Positions 8,454 to 16,600 of a DNA stretch of 57,213 nucleotides are shown here, piece by piece. The translations under genes and the position numbers were made by a program. Each line of letters opens with the position of its first letter. The stretch's first letter is position 1. The notes below the pieces were generated by a model. The model was not told where the DNA came from. It saw only the letters and a list, made by a program, of their open reading frames with translations, and ran no database searches. Origin of the DNA: an uncultured Novosphingobium sp. (GTDB lineage: Bacteria > Pseudomonadota > Alphaproteobacteria > Sphingomonadales > Sphingomonadaceae); assembly GCA_937996535.1 (NCBI GenBank), contig CALKVF010000092.1, positions 1 through 57,213 on the forward strand, read 5' to 3'.

Positions 8454-8904
8454 TTCGACGCCGAACGAAGCTCTGCGCTGTGCCGACGGCTGGATCATGG
8501 TCGCGGCCTATCATCCAGCCCGTTGGCAGGCCTTTTGCCGCGTTCTGGGCGTACCGGAACTGGCCGATGATCCCCGCTTCGCCGAGGCTGGCGTACGCCT
8601 GCAAAATCGCGCCGAGCTGGTCACGCTGCTGGAGCAGGCGCTGATGACGCGCTCCAAACATGAATGGCTGCCGCTACTCTACCAGGCCGACATCATCTGC
8701 GGCCCGATCAACGATTACCGTGAAGTGACCGAATCTGCGGCGTTCCAGGCTTCCGCTCTGGCCGAGACCACTCTGCATCCCAGCGCTGGCGAATTGAACT
8801 TGCCGCGCAGTCCCTTTCGCCACCCCGGCAGTGTGCGCCGCCCAGCACCGCGCCTGGGCGAACACAACCACGAAGTGCTTGGCACGCCGCAAGCTGCCGA
8901 TTGA
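8454..8904 (+). pseudogene. CaiB/BaiF-type (family III) CoA-transferase, N-terminus lost
   Basis: Only the C-terminal third remains, about 150 residues: PYSTPNEALRCADGWIMVAA, then FCRVLGVPELADDPRFA, GPINDYREV and the final APRLGEHNHEVL, all standard for class III CoA-transferases. The N-terminal domain with the catalytic aspartate is missing, so it is not an enzyme. The break is at about 8450, where minus-strand sequence of the transporter fragment begins. The stop is 33 bases before the enoyl-CoA hydratase start, as in an acyl-CoA catabolic operon. Confidence 0.8.
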
Positions 8905-8936
8905 CCAACCATTCTTGCGCCCACGAGGATACCAGC

Positions 8937-9755
8937 ATGCCCGTTACCCTGCAGATCAAGGACTATGTCGCCACCGTCACGCTCGACCGCCCGGAAGCGA
9001 TGAACTCCCTCGATCCGGAATCGATCGAACAGTTGAAGGACATCTGGGCGGAGATCTCGCGCAATTCAGAGATCCGCGTTGCCATCCTCACCGCTGCCGG
9101 AACGCGCGCCTTTTGCACCGGCGCCGACCTGAAAAAGACCATGCCGCCGAAGGAGAGCTTCGCCGAACTGCACTATGGGCCCACAGGCGCGGAATCCTTC
9201 GCTTCGGTGCTTTCGAAGCTGCACACTGACAAGCCGGTGATAGCTGCCATCAATGGCTATGCCTTGGGTGGCGGGCTGGAGCTGGCCCTGCTGTGCGACG
9301 TGCGCATTGCCTCCACTCAGGCGATCTTCTCCCTCCCTGAAGTCTGCATCGGCAGCATTCCGGGGGCCGGGGGCACCCAGCGGCTAATCCGCGCCGTGGG
9401 CCGGTCGGATGCCATGCTGATGCTGCTGACCGGGGAGCGTATCGATGCCGCCGAAGCCCTGCGCATCGGCCTGGTCAGCCGCGTTGTTGAACCCGAGCAA
9501 CTCTTGGCAAGCGCTGAGCAGCTGGCCCAGAAGATTGCGGGCAATGCTCCGCTGGCCGTGGTCGCGGTCAAGCGTCTGGCCCAGATCGGCATTGAGATGC
9601 CGCTGGCCGGAGGGCTGGAACTGGAACAGCATGCGTTCGGCGCGCTGCGCGACAGCGAGGATCGCTTAAGCGCTGCCACCAGCGCGATCATGGAAGTCTT
9701 CATTGTATTTCCCCCTTCAATTGGAATTCAGTTCCGCTGCGATTGCAGCGCATGA
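8937..9755 (+). CDS. Enoyl-CoA hydratase/isomerase, C-terminal tail replaced
   Basis: Crotonase-fold protein. The ATG at 8937 follows GAGG. It has the oxyanion-hole segments TRAFCTGADL and NGYALGGGLELALLCDVRIA, a glutamate in LPEVCIGSIPGAGGTQRL, and the normal C-terminal helix up to GALRDSEDR. After this, at about 9665, the expected last 15-20 residues are replaced by an unrelated tail ending FRCDCSA. The tail runs over the start of a truncated minus-strand gene and overlaps the DUF2244 stop. Core residues are intact, but the lost tail normally helps close the active site and trimer, so activity is uncertain. It would hydrate 2-enoyl-CoA in beta-oxidation-like pathways. Confidence 0.8.
   Translation: MPVTLQIKDYVATVTLDRPEAMNSLDPESIEQLKDIWAEISRNSEIRVAILTAAGTRAFCTGADLKKTMPPKESFAELHYGPTGAESFASVLSKLHTDKPVIAAINGYALGGGLELALLCDVRIASTQAIFSLPEVCIGSIPGAGGTQRLIRAVGRSDAMLMLLTGERIDAAEALRIGLVSRVVEPEQLLASAEQLAQKIAGNAPLAVVAVKRLAQIGIEMPLAGGLELEQHAFGALRDSEDRLSAATSAIMEVFIVFPPSIGIQFRCDCSA
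9664..9703 (-). pseudogene. First codons of an exported protein gene cut at a joint
   Basis: On the minus strand, 25 bases after the DUF2244 stop, an AAGGGGG ribosome site (9718-9711) precedes ATG at 9703 and MKTSMIALVAALK, a typical signal peptide start. After about 13 codons the sequence becomes antisense enoyl-CoA hydratase. This is best read as the 5' end of the next gene of the DUF2244 operon, cut when the catabolic fragments arrived. Confidence 0.45.
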
Positions 9756-10255
9756 TGGATTTGCGGCGCGATTGCGCGTCGTTCGGTGGCCCCGAGACAC
9801 ATGCCGATAGGGTGGCGTTCCTGACGGAACACCAGCCACAGGCGGCAATCGCCGTCGGGTCGTTCTTGGGTTTCGAGACGGGTCCAGTAGGCCGGCAGCG
9901 CGATCTTGCTGGATCGCCCCTTGGTATCGATCCGCTCGAGCTCGATGTGGTCAGTGTGGAACCGCAAGCGCTCCTCCGGTGGACGGGAGCGGCTGAAAAT
10001 GTGCAGGGCGACATAAAGGCCGCCAATGTCGAGCACGCTGAAGATCAGCACGGGCCATGCGCCGAGCATGGCAAAGCGCAGTGACATGACCGCGGAAACT
10101 GCCACCGCGATCCATAAGATGCGCTTCGCATTCCATGGCAATGCAGAGCGCGGCGCCGTCATCGAGATGGCAGGGCCGCTGGTCGCGTAATAGGCTGGGT
10201 CCCAAGGCCCCTTTGCGGCCCTTGTCCCGCCTGGGCTCTGGCAAAGATAAGGCAT
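9728..10255 (-). CDS. DUF2244-domain integral membrane protein
   Basis: The start is the ATG at 10255, four bases after the stop of the small upstream gene; the longer open frame to 10459 is not supported. The 175-residue protein has two helices (about 55-100, with LGAWPVLIFSVLDIGGLYVAL), then the cytoplasmic beta domain of DUF2244 (HTDHIELERIDTKGR, ending ERRAIAPQIHHAL). DUF2244 proteins are common in alphaproteobacteria, often near respiratory-oxidase genes; their function is unknown. Here it sits with a DUF2946 gene, which hints at metal or oxidase-linked work but does not prove it. Confidence 0.75.
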   Translation of the reverse strand: MPYLCQSPGGTRAAKGPWDPAYYATSGPAISMTAPRSALPWNAKRILWIAVAVSAVMSLRFAMLGAWPVLIFSVLDIGGLYVALHIFSRSRPPEERLRFHTDHIELERIDTKGRSSKIALPAYWTRLETQERPDGDCRLWLVFRQERHPIGMCLGATERRAIAPQIHHALQSQRN

Positions 10256-10259
10256 GATC

Positions 10260-10427
10260 TCAGCCCACCTTGACCAGAAGGAAGTCCGGCTCCGGGAAGA
10301 GAAGATCGTGCGCAACGCCAGCCGCATAATGGACCAGCAAGAATGCAACTGCCAACCGCCAGGCCCAGCGGCGAACCGCGCGCAGTTGCTCGATTTTGGG
10401 CGAAATCGCCCTCGTGTCTGTAAGCAT
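10260..10427 (-). CDS. Small single-helix membrane protein
   Basis: An ATG at 10427 opens a 55-codon frame ending at 10260. It encodes a charged N-terminus (TRAISPKIEQLRAVRRW), one transmembrane helix (LAVAFLLVHYAAGVAH) and an acidic tail. Four bases separate its TGA from the DUF2244 start, which supports translation as part of the same operon. The ribosome site is weak. An inverted repeat CCTGTTC (10435-10441)/GAACAGG (10462-10468) lies just upstream and may be an operator. I do not recognise the family. Confidence 0.5.
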   Translation of the reverse strand: MLTDTRAISPKIEQLRAVRRWAWRLAVAFLLVHYAAGVAHDLLFPEPDFLLVKVG

Positions 10428-10544
10428 GATGAAACCTGTTCACTGAGATGCCTGATCATCCGAACAGGATGTCAGACGCGCGCGCAGGCACAGCCTGAGC
10501 GCAGGTCAGCAGCGAACGAGGTGTCTGTTGTCCGCTGCGCGAGC

Positions 10545-10943
10545 TTAGCTCAGCGCAGGCGGGCCTTGAGAGGGCGGCGGCGGAGCCGCGAGGCGGCTGA
10601 TCGTCAGATCGGCAATGGCCGCCCCAACGAAGATGGTCAGGCCATAAACGAAGGGCAGAATAGTCGGCAGGTCTGCGGCAGAAATTAGACCGTGGCCAAG
10701 GCCCGCGGCAAACGCGCAAGGGCTTTCAGCAGTATGCTGCCCCTCATTGCCGGTGGACTTCTTCCCGATATCGATGGTGACCGTCTTACCGCTCATGCCT
10801 GAGCACAGCTCGACGACGATGCCATGCGAGCTGACCGTCGGCATAAAGCCGGTCGGGATCAGAATACGCAGGGAGAGCGCGAGCAGCACAGCAATCGCTA
10901 AAAGCGATTTCCCTGCCTTCGAATCTCGGACCCATACGTTCAT
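10545..10943 (-). CDS. DUF2946-family exported protein (first of two)
   Basis: The 132-residue protein has the DUF2946 layout: an N-terminal helix, then LRILIPTGFMP, IVVELCSG, a middle region with CAFAAG, a further hydrophobic helix, and a proline-rich end (PPPPSQGPPAL). The family is repeatedly found beside copper-related genes and TonB receptors, but its biochemical role is unknown. A second member at 24273-24689 shares PTGFM/PAGFM, the ELC motif and the RGPP-like C-terminus. Here it stands upstream of the small membrane protein and DUF2244 genes on the same strand. Confidence 0.75.
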   Translation of the reverse strand: MNVWVRDSKAGKSLLAIAVLLALSLRILIPTGFMPTVSSHGIVVELCSGMSGKTVTIDIGKKSTGNEGQHTAESPCAFAAGLGHGLISAADLPTILPFVYGLTIFVGAAIADLTISRLAAPPPPSQGPPALS

Positions 10944-11229
10944 GGGCGGGCGTGTTAGCGCAAGAATGTTACGTTGTCACCTGGCAGCGGATTCATGGAT
11001 CTATTCGGACTTCCGATTTGCTTTGCTGATCCAATCCAGAAGTCAGCATGGTAGAGGCGTATATTGGCCAAAATCGAGAGCGTTGCTAAATATCTAATCA
11101 TTTAATATCAATATATTAGGCGAGAGAGAGTTGGTTGGGGGTCGCTCTCGCACCGCCAGCCCGGCCAATCGCGCCGCCCGGAAAAAGGGGGTAGGAATGC
11201 CGCCGGAATCCGGTTAGAGGCGCACCGTT
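10944..11229. other. Intergenic boundary region, AT-rich patch
   Basis: No gene is supported. An AT-rich patch at 11090-11119 contains ATCAATATATTA (11107-11118), the reverse complement of TAATATATTGAT at 681-692. GC content rises sharply to the right of this point. The 40 bases before the tRNA should hold its promoter, but I see no convincing boxes. Confidence 0.4.
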
Positions 11230-11305
11230 GCCGCTTTAGCTCAGTTGGTAGAGCACATCATTCGTAATGATGGGGTCACGTGTTCGAGTCACGTAAGCGG
11301 CACCA
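11230..11305 (+). tRNA. tRNA-Thr (CGT anticodon)
   Basis: A complete 76-base cloverleaf: acceptor GCCGCTT pairs with AAGCGGC, D-arm GCTC/GAGC, anticodon stem CATCA/TGATG around loop TTCGTAA with anticodon CGT, T-arm ACGTG-TTCGAGT-CACGT, discriminator A and encoded CCA. It marks the edge between the low-GC mosaic region and the high-GC region. Confidence 0.97.
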
Positions 11306-11359
11306 CCTTCCATTTCCCTCTGCATCGTAGCCCGCCCTGAACCGTGTGACGCATTGCGG

Positions 11360-13471
11360 CTAGGCGGCGCGCGCGCGTGGGAGGCTGGCCATGCCTTCCG
11401 GGCGGGACACGCGGAACTGGCTCATCAGGCCGGCGAGGTGCTGGGCTTGCTCGGTGAGGTGACGCGCGGCGGCAGTCGTTTCCTCGACCATGGCGGCGTT
11501 CTGCTGGGTGAAGCTGTCGATCTGGCGCATCGTCGTGCTCACTTCGCTGACGCTGGCGGACTGTTCTTCGGTGCCGCGGGCGATGGTCTGGGCAAGCGCT
11601 CCGATCTGGCTGATCCGGGTGACGATCCGCTCGAGCGCGACTTCCATTTCCCCGACCAGCGCGGCGCCGATCTGGACCTGTTCGCTGCTGGCCGCGATCC
11701 GGCCCTTGATGTCCTGCGCGGCTTCGGATGAACGCTGGGCCAGCGCGCGCACTTCGGAGGCGACCACGGCAAAGCCCTTGCCGGCATCGCCAGCCCGCGC
11801 GGCTTCGACCCCGGCGTTGAGCGCAAGCAGGTTGGTCTGGAAGGCGATCCCGTCGATCACGCCGATGATCTCGGTGATCTCGGACGAGGAGCGTTCGATC
11901 CCGCCCATCGCCTCGATCGCCCGGCGGATCACCGCGCTGCTGCTTTCGACTTCCTGCTGCGACAGCGCCGCAACGGTATTGGCCTCGGTGGCCGAACGCG
12001 CCGCTTCCTGCACCCGCGCGGAAATCATGCCCACCGCCGCGGTCACTTCCTCAAGCCCCGCGGCTTGCCGCTCGGTGCGGTTCGAGAGGTCTTCGGAGGC
12101 CGCGCGAATCTCGTTCGATCCGGTCGCGACATCGGCGGCACTGTGATCGACCCCGGCCATCGCGCCTTCGAGGCGGGTCAACGCCTGGTTGAAATCGGCC
12201 TGGAGACGTTCGAACTCGCCGCTGTAGTGGCCTTCCATGCGGGTGGTCATGTCGCCGGCCGCGAGCTGTTCGATGCAGCGGCCCAGGCCGGCAACGGCGG
12301 CGGTCTGCTGGGCATCGGCGCTGTGCTTGGCGAGGGCATTGGCGCGGAACACACCAAGCGCCTGCTGCATTTCGGCGATCTCGGTGCTTTCCGCCCGCCA
12401 ATCGCCCGCCGGCCGCAGATCGCCCCCGGCCAGTTGCACCATTTCCCCGCGCAGCAGCGCGAGCGGCGCAACGATGACGCGGTCCGCAGTCTTGTGAACC
12501 AGCCAGGCCAGCCCAAGGATCATCGCCAGGGCAGACAGCACCAGCGCCAGTTCAATCAGCCGGGTCGCGGCCATGACCGAGGTCAGCGGCAGGTCGACCC
12601 GCACCGTCCACGGCACCTCGAACCCCTCGAAATGCACCGGCACTTCGACCCTGAGGACGCTGCCCAGCACCGGATGATCGGCAAAGCTGATGGCCGAACC
12701 CGCATCGCCGGCGGGCTTGCCCAGCAGCGCCGCATCGGCGTTGAAGACATAGGCGCGCTTGCCCGACAGCACTGAAATCTGCCCATGATAGGGCACCTTG
12801 ATCGCGGTCATCCGCTGCTGCAGCGCATCGAGCGCCAGATCCCCGCCAACCACGCCGACGCTGCGACCATGTTCGGCCACAGGCAGCGCAATCGAGGTCA
12901 TCAGCACGTCCTTGCCGCCGACCTTGTAGACATAGGGCTCGATCAGCACGGCTTTGCCGCTGCGGAAGGCAAGCTGATAATAGTCGCCCGGCCCGGGCTT
13001 GTCATAGTCGGTGAGCGGCTCGACTTCGATCGCATCGCCCGAGCGGTGCCAATAGGGCACATAGCGCCCGGTGGCATCGTGGCCGCGGCTGCCGACAAAG
13101 TCCGCATCCCGGCCATCGAAAGCATTGGGCTCCCACCCGGTCCAGGTGCCAAGCAGCTGCGGCGTGGCACGCAGCGTCTCGCGCTGGATGGCATCATGGA
13201 AGCTGCGCTCGGTCTGGTGCTGCTGGCGCGCGACGATGATCGCATTGCGCATCGAGGTGATCACGCCGATCGGGCGGTCGAACTGGCTGGCAACCTGGGC
13301 GGCAGCCTCTTCGGCCACCATCGCCCCGATATCGCGCATCTGCGTGCGCGCCGAATATTCCAGAATCGCCGCGGTCAGCCCCGAGCCGACCAGCACCATC
13401 GCGGCGATGATGACGGCGGTCCTCCGGCTCAAGGTGGCGGAAATCGAACGCTGGCGGTCGGGCTGGGACAT
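11360..13471 (-). CDS. Methyl-accepting chemotaxis protein with dCache sensor
   Basis: At 703 residues, it has a transmembrane helix at about 18-38, a long periplasmic dCache_1-type sensor (about 40-300; with WTGWEPNAFDGRDADF, GDYYQLAFRSGK, GGDLALDALQQRM), a second helix at about 303-325, HAMP segments (about 330-440) and a coiled-coil signalling domain. The hairpin tip region contains EVRALAQRSSEAAQDIK and FQTNLLALNAGVEAARAGDAGKGFAVVA. The cytoplasmic region lacks an obvious CheR-binding pentapeptide at the C-terminus. dCache domains sense small organic acids, amino acids or amines in the periplasm; the ligand is unknown. The ATG follows AAGGAGAG. No che genes are in the window. Confidence 0.95.
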   Translation of the reverse strand: MSQPDRQRSISATLSRRTAVIIAAMVLVGSGLTAAILEYSARTQMRDIGAMVAEEAAAQVASQFDRPIGVITSMRNAIIVARQQHQTERSFHDAIQRETLRATPQLLGTWTGWEPNAFDGRDADFVGSRGHDATGRYVPYWHRSGDAIEVEPLTDYDKPGPGDYYQLAFRSGKAVLIEPYVYKVGGKDVLMTSIALPVAEHGRSVGVVGGDLALDALQQRMTAIKVPYHGQISVLSGKRAYVFNADAALLGKPAGDAGSAISFADHPVLGSVLRVEVPVHFEGFEVPWTVRVDLPLTSVMAATRLIELALVLSALAMILGLAWLVHKTADRVIVAPLALLRGEMVQLAGGDLRPAGDWRAESTEIAEMQQALGVFRANALAKHSADAQQTAAVAGLGRCIEQLAAGDMTTRMEGHYSGEFERLQADFNQALTRLEGAMAGVDHSAADVATGSNEIRAASEDLSNRTERQAAGLEEVTAAVGMISARVQEAARSATEANTVAALSQQEVESSSAVIRRAIEAMGGIERSSSEITEIIGVIDGIAFQTNLLALNAGVEAARAGDAGKGFAVVASEVRALAQRSSEAAQDIKGRIAASSEQVQIGAALVGEMEVALERIVTRISQIGALAQTIARGTEEQSASVSEVSTTMRQIDSFTQQNAAMVEETTAAARHLTEQAQHLAGLMSQFRVSRPEGMASLPRARAA

Positions 13472-13591
13472 AGTGGGCTCTCCTTGCCCGCTCCATGCCC
13501 GCCGGATGGTGTGTTTTGCCCTTGGCCTCTATCCGCGTTTATCCCGATGCGCCCGGTAAGGTGCGGGACGCAGGGCCGATGCGGCACACAC

Positions 13592-13623
13592 AAAAAGGGC
13601 CGCCGGTGTTACCCGGCGGCCCC
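13592..13623 (-). terminator. Rho-independent terminator of the adhesin gene
   Basis: On the minus strand a stem GGGGCCGCCGG / CCGGCGGCCC around a short loop is followed by TTTTTG. It lies about 32 bases after the adhesin stop codon and before the chemoreceptor start, so it ends the adhesin transcript. Confidence 0.8.
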
Positions 13624-13654
13624 ATTGTCACGGCCCGATCCGGCCCGCGCAGCC

Positions 13655-16600
13655 TCAGTGGGCGAGGCGCAGACTGAGCAGCGCGCGGTTGTCCTGGCCG
13701 CTCTGCCCGGTCAGGCCGCGATCAAGTTCGAGCGCCAGTTCGAGGCCATCGTCCTTGCCGAAGCGATAGCCATAGCCCAGCCCGATCAGCGAACGTTCCA
13801 TGCCCGCCACGCTTTCCCAGTGGTAGTCGGCGTAGATCCGGCTGCGCGCGCCGTCGCTGGCCATCAGCTTGGCCGCCAGCTGGTAACCGCAGCGCAGCGA
13901 CGAGCTGTCGGCGCTGCTGTCTTCGCACAGCAGGCCCGGGCCGAGCACCAGGCGCGTCGATGCGCCAAGATCGTGAGCACTGCCCGACAGCATGATCGGC
14001 GCGGTCACCGGGATGCTGATCCGGGTGACATCGACCGAGCCCACGGCCAGACCGATGCCCGAGCGGCTTTCACCGAGGTACTTGGCCGCCAGCGTGGCCG
14101 TGCCCAGCTTTTCGGTAGCCCGCGAGATGACCGCATCGGTGGTGATGACCGTATCGCCGACATTGATGTCGCCGCTCAGCATCCAGCCAAAGACCTGGCG
14201 CTTGCCGCGCATCTGACCGGCTGCGGTGAAGCTGTCGGTGTCGGTCAGCGCGAAGTCGTACCAGGTGGTGCCGAGGCCGGCGAAGGCCCCGGTGCGCAGC
14301 ACCTTGCTCAGCCGGTAGCGGGCATAGACGTTGAACTGCAGGCTCTTGTCGGAAATCGCGCTCTGGGCAAAGCTGCCGAGCTTGTCGCTCGCCCGCGAGG
14401 CCAGCAAGCCCGCGCCCAGCGCCAGGTTGTCACCCACCCGGGTTTCATAGCGCAGCCCGGCAAAGACCCGCGAGTTCCAGCCCGCGCCGAGCTTGGAATA
14501 GGTCAGCCCGGCATCGAAGAACAGCTGGGCCGCGCGGCCGCACTGCGAGAGGCGCTCCGAATAGTTCAGCCGGATCGCCCCGCCCGCCTGGTTGGCCTGG
14601 GCCGAACCCGACAGCGGCTTGTGCGCCTTGGGATCGCTGCAGACATCGTCGTTGCTGCGCATCAGGGTTTCGTTGAAGCTGAGCATGTCGCTGAGCCCGT
14701 GGGTGGCATGACCGCGCAGGTCGGCGCTCAGGCGGCCACCGATCTGTGCCATCTTGCGGGCGATTTCATCGACGTTGAGCACGGTCACCGTCAGCGTCTG
14801 GTAGCTGACATTGCCCGCTGCATCGGTCGCCTTGACCCGCACGACATAGGTGTTGTTCGAATCGCTGTCGGTCGGGAACTCAAAGTCCGGCGCCCACAGG
14901 AACACGATCGCACCGGTGCTGGCATCGATCCGGAACCGGCTGGCATCGCTGCCCCCGTCGATCGCCCAGGTGACGCGCTCATTGGCGGTGAAGGTGGTGA
15001 CCGCGGTCAGCCCTTCGTTGATCGCCAGCGCGGATGCCGCAGCCCCCGCGCCGCCGCTCGGACCGGTGATCAGCGCGGCGGTATCATCGATGTTGAGCAC
15101 CGTTACCGTGACGGTCTGCGCGCTGGCATTGCCCGCCGCATCGGTGGCGGTGACCGTCAGGATATAGGTGTTGTTGGTGTCGCTGTCGGTCGGATTTTCA
15201 AAGTCCGGCGCAGCAACGAAGGTGATCGTGCCATCGGCCGCGACGCGGAACTTGCCCGCTTCGTTGCCGCCGGTGATCGTCCAGGTGACGGCGGTGTTGG
15301 CGGTCAGGCGGGTCACCCCGGTCTGGCCTTCGTTGACCGAAATCCCCGACGCTGCCGCACCGGAGCCGCCGCTCGGCCCGGTGATCGCGGGCGGGGCGGA
15401 ATCCGCCACGTCGGTTTCGCTGAGCTTGACCTCGATCGGGGTGGTGTTGGTGCCATCCGACACCGACACCGTCAGCGTCTGGCTATTGGGCGTCTGCTCG
15501 TAATCGTTGGCGAGCGAGGTCGCGCCTGCCGCGGTCAACGTGATCGCACCGGTCGAGGCATTGATCGCATACCACCCGTTGGCATTGCCGCCGGTGATGG
15601 AGAAGGTCAGCGTGTTACCATCGGGATCGCTGGCACTGACCGTGCCGAGCGTCGACCCGCTGGCCGAGTTTTCAGCATAGCTGAAACCATAGGACGGCGC
15701 GCTGTTGGCATCGGTCGCGTTGGTGCTGGTGAACACCGGCGAACCGTCATTGACGTTGGTTTCATTGAGCGCGACCTGCACCGTGGTGGTGTTGGTCCCG
15801 TCCGACACCGAAATGGTCAGCGTCTGGGCATTGGGGGTCTGCTCGAAGTCATTCGCCAGCGAAGCCGCACCCGCCGTGGTCAGCGTGATCGCGCCCGTAG
15901 AGGCATTGATCGCATACCACCCGCTGGTGTTGCCGCCGGTGATGCTGAAGGTCAGCGTGCCGCCATCCGGATCGTTCGCCGCAACCGTGCCCAGCACCGT
16001 ATTGGCCGCCGAGTTTTCGGCATAATTGAAGCTGTAGCTGGTGCCGCTACCGGCATTCTGACCGGTGAACACCGGCGCGCCGTCATTGGCATTGGTCTCG
16101 TTGAGCGCAACCTGGACCGTGGTGGTGTTGGTCCCATCCGATACCGTGACGGTCAGCGTCTGGGTGTTGGGTGCCTGCTCGAAGTCATTCGCCAGCGAAG
16201 CCGCGCCCGCCGTGGTCAGGGTAATCGCCCCGGTCGAGGCATTGATCGCATACCAACCATTGGTGTTGCCGCCGGTGATCGAAAAGGTCAGCGTGCCGCC
16301 ATCAGGATCGCTTGCCGCAACCGTGCCCAGCACCACGCTGGTTGCAGAGTTTTCGGCATAGTCGAAGCTGTAGCTGGTGCCGCTGCCCGCGTTCTGGCCG
16401 GTGAACACCGGCGCGCCGTCGTTCACATTGGTTTCGTTGAGCGCGACCTGCACCGTGGTGGTGTTGGTCCCATCCGATACCGTGACGGTCAGCGTCTGGG
16501 TGTTGGGGGCCTGCTCGTAATCGTTCGCCAGCGAGGCCGCACCCGCCGCGGTCAGCGTGATTGCCCCGGTCGACGCGTTGATCGCATACCAGTTGTTGGT

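Noticed and set aside
8323..8661. N-terminal extension of the alcohol dehydrogenase frame
   Set aside because: It is antisense to the CoA-transferase fragment and rich in Arg/His/Cys; the one-base overlap with the upstream remnant fixes the start at 8322.
11230..11305. tRNA-Thr as an integration site for an island covering 1-11 kb
   Set aside because: Integrases usually insert at the tRNA 3' end, but the low-GC block lies on the 5' side; no integrase gene or repeated tRNA 3' end was found in the window.
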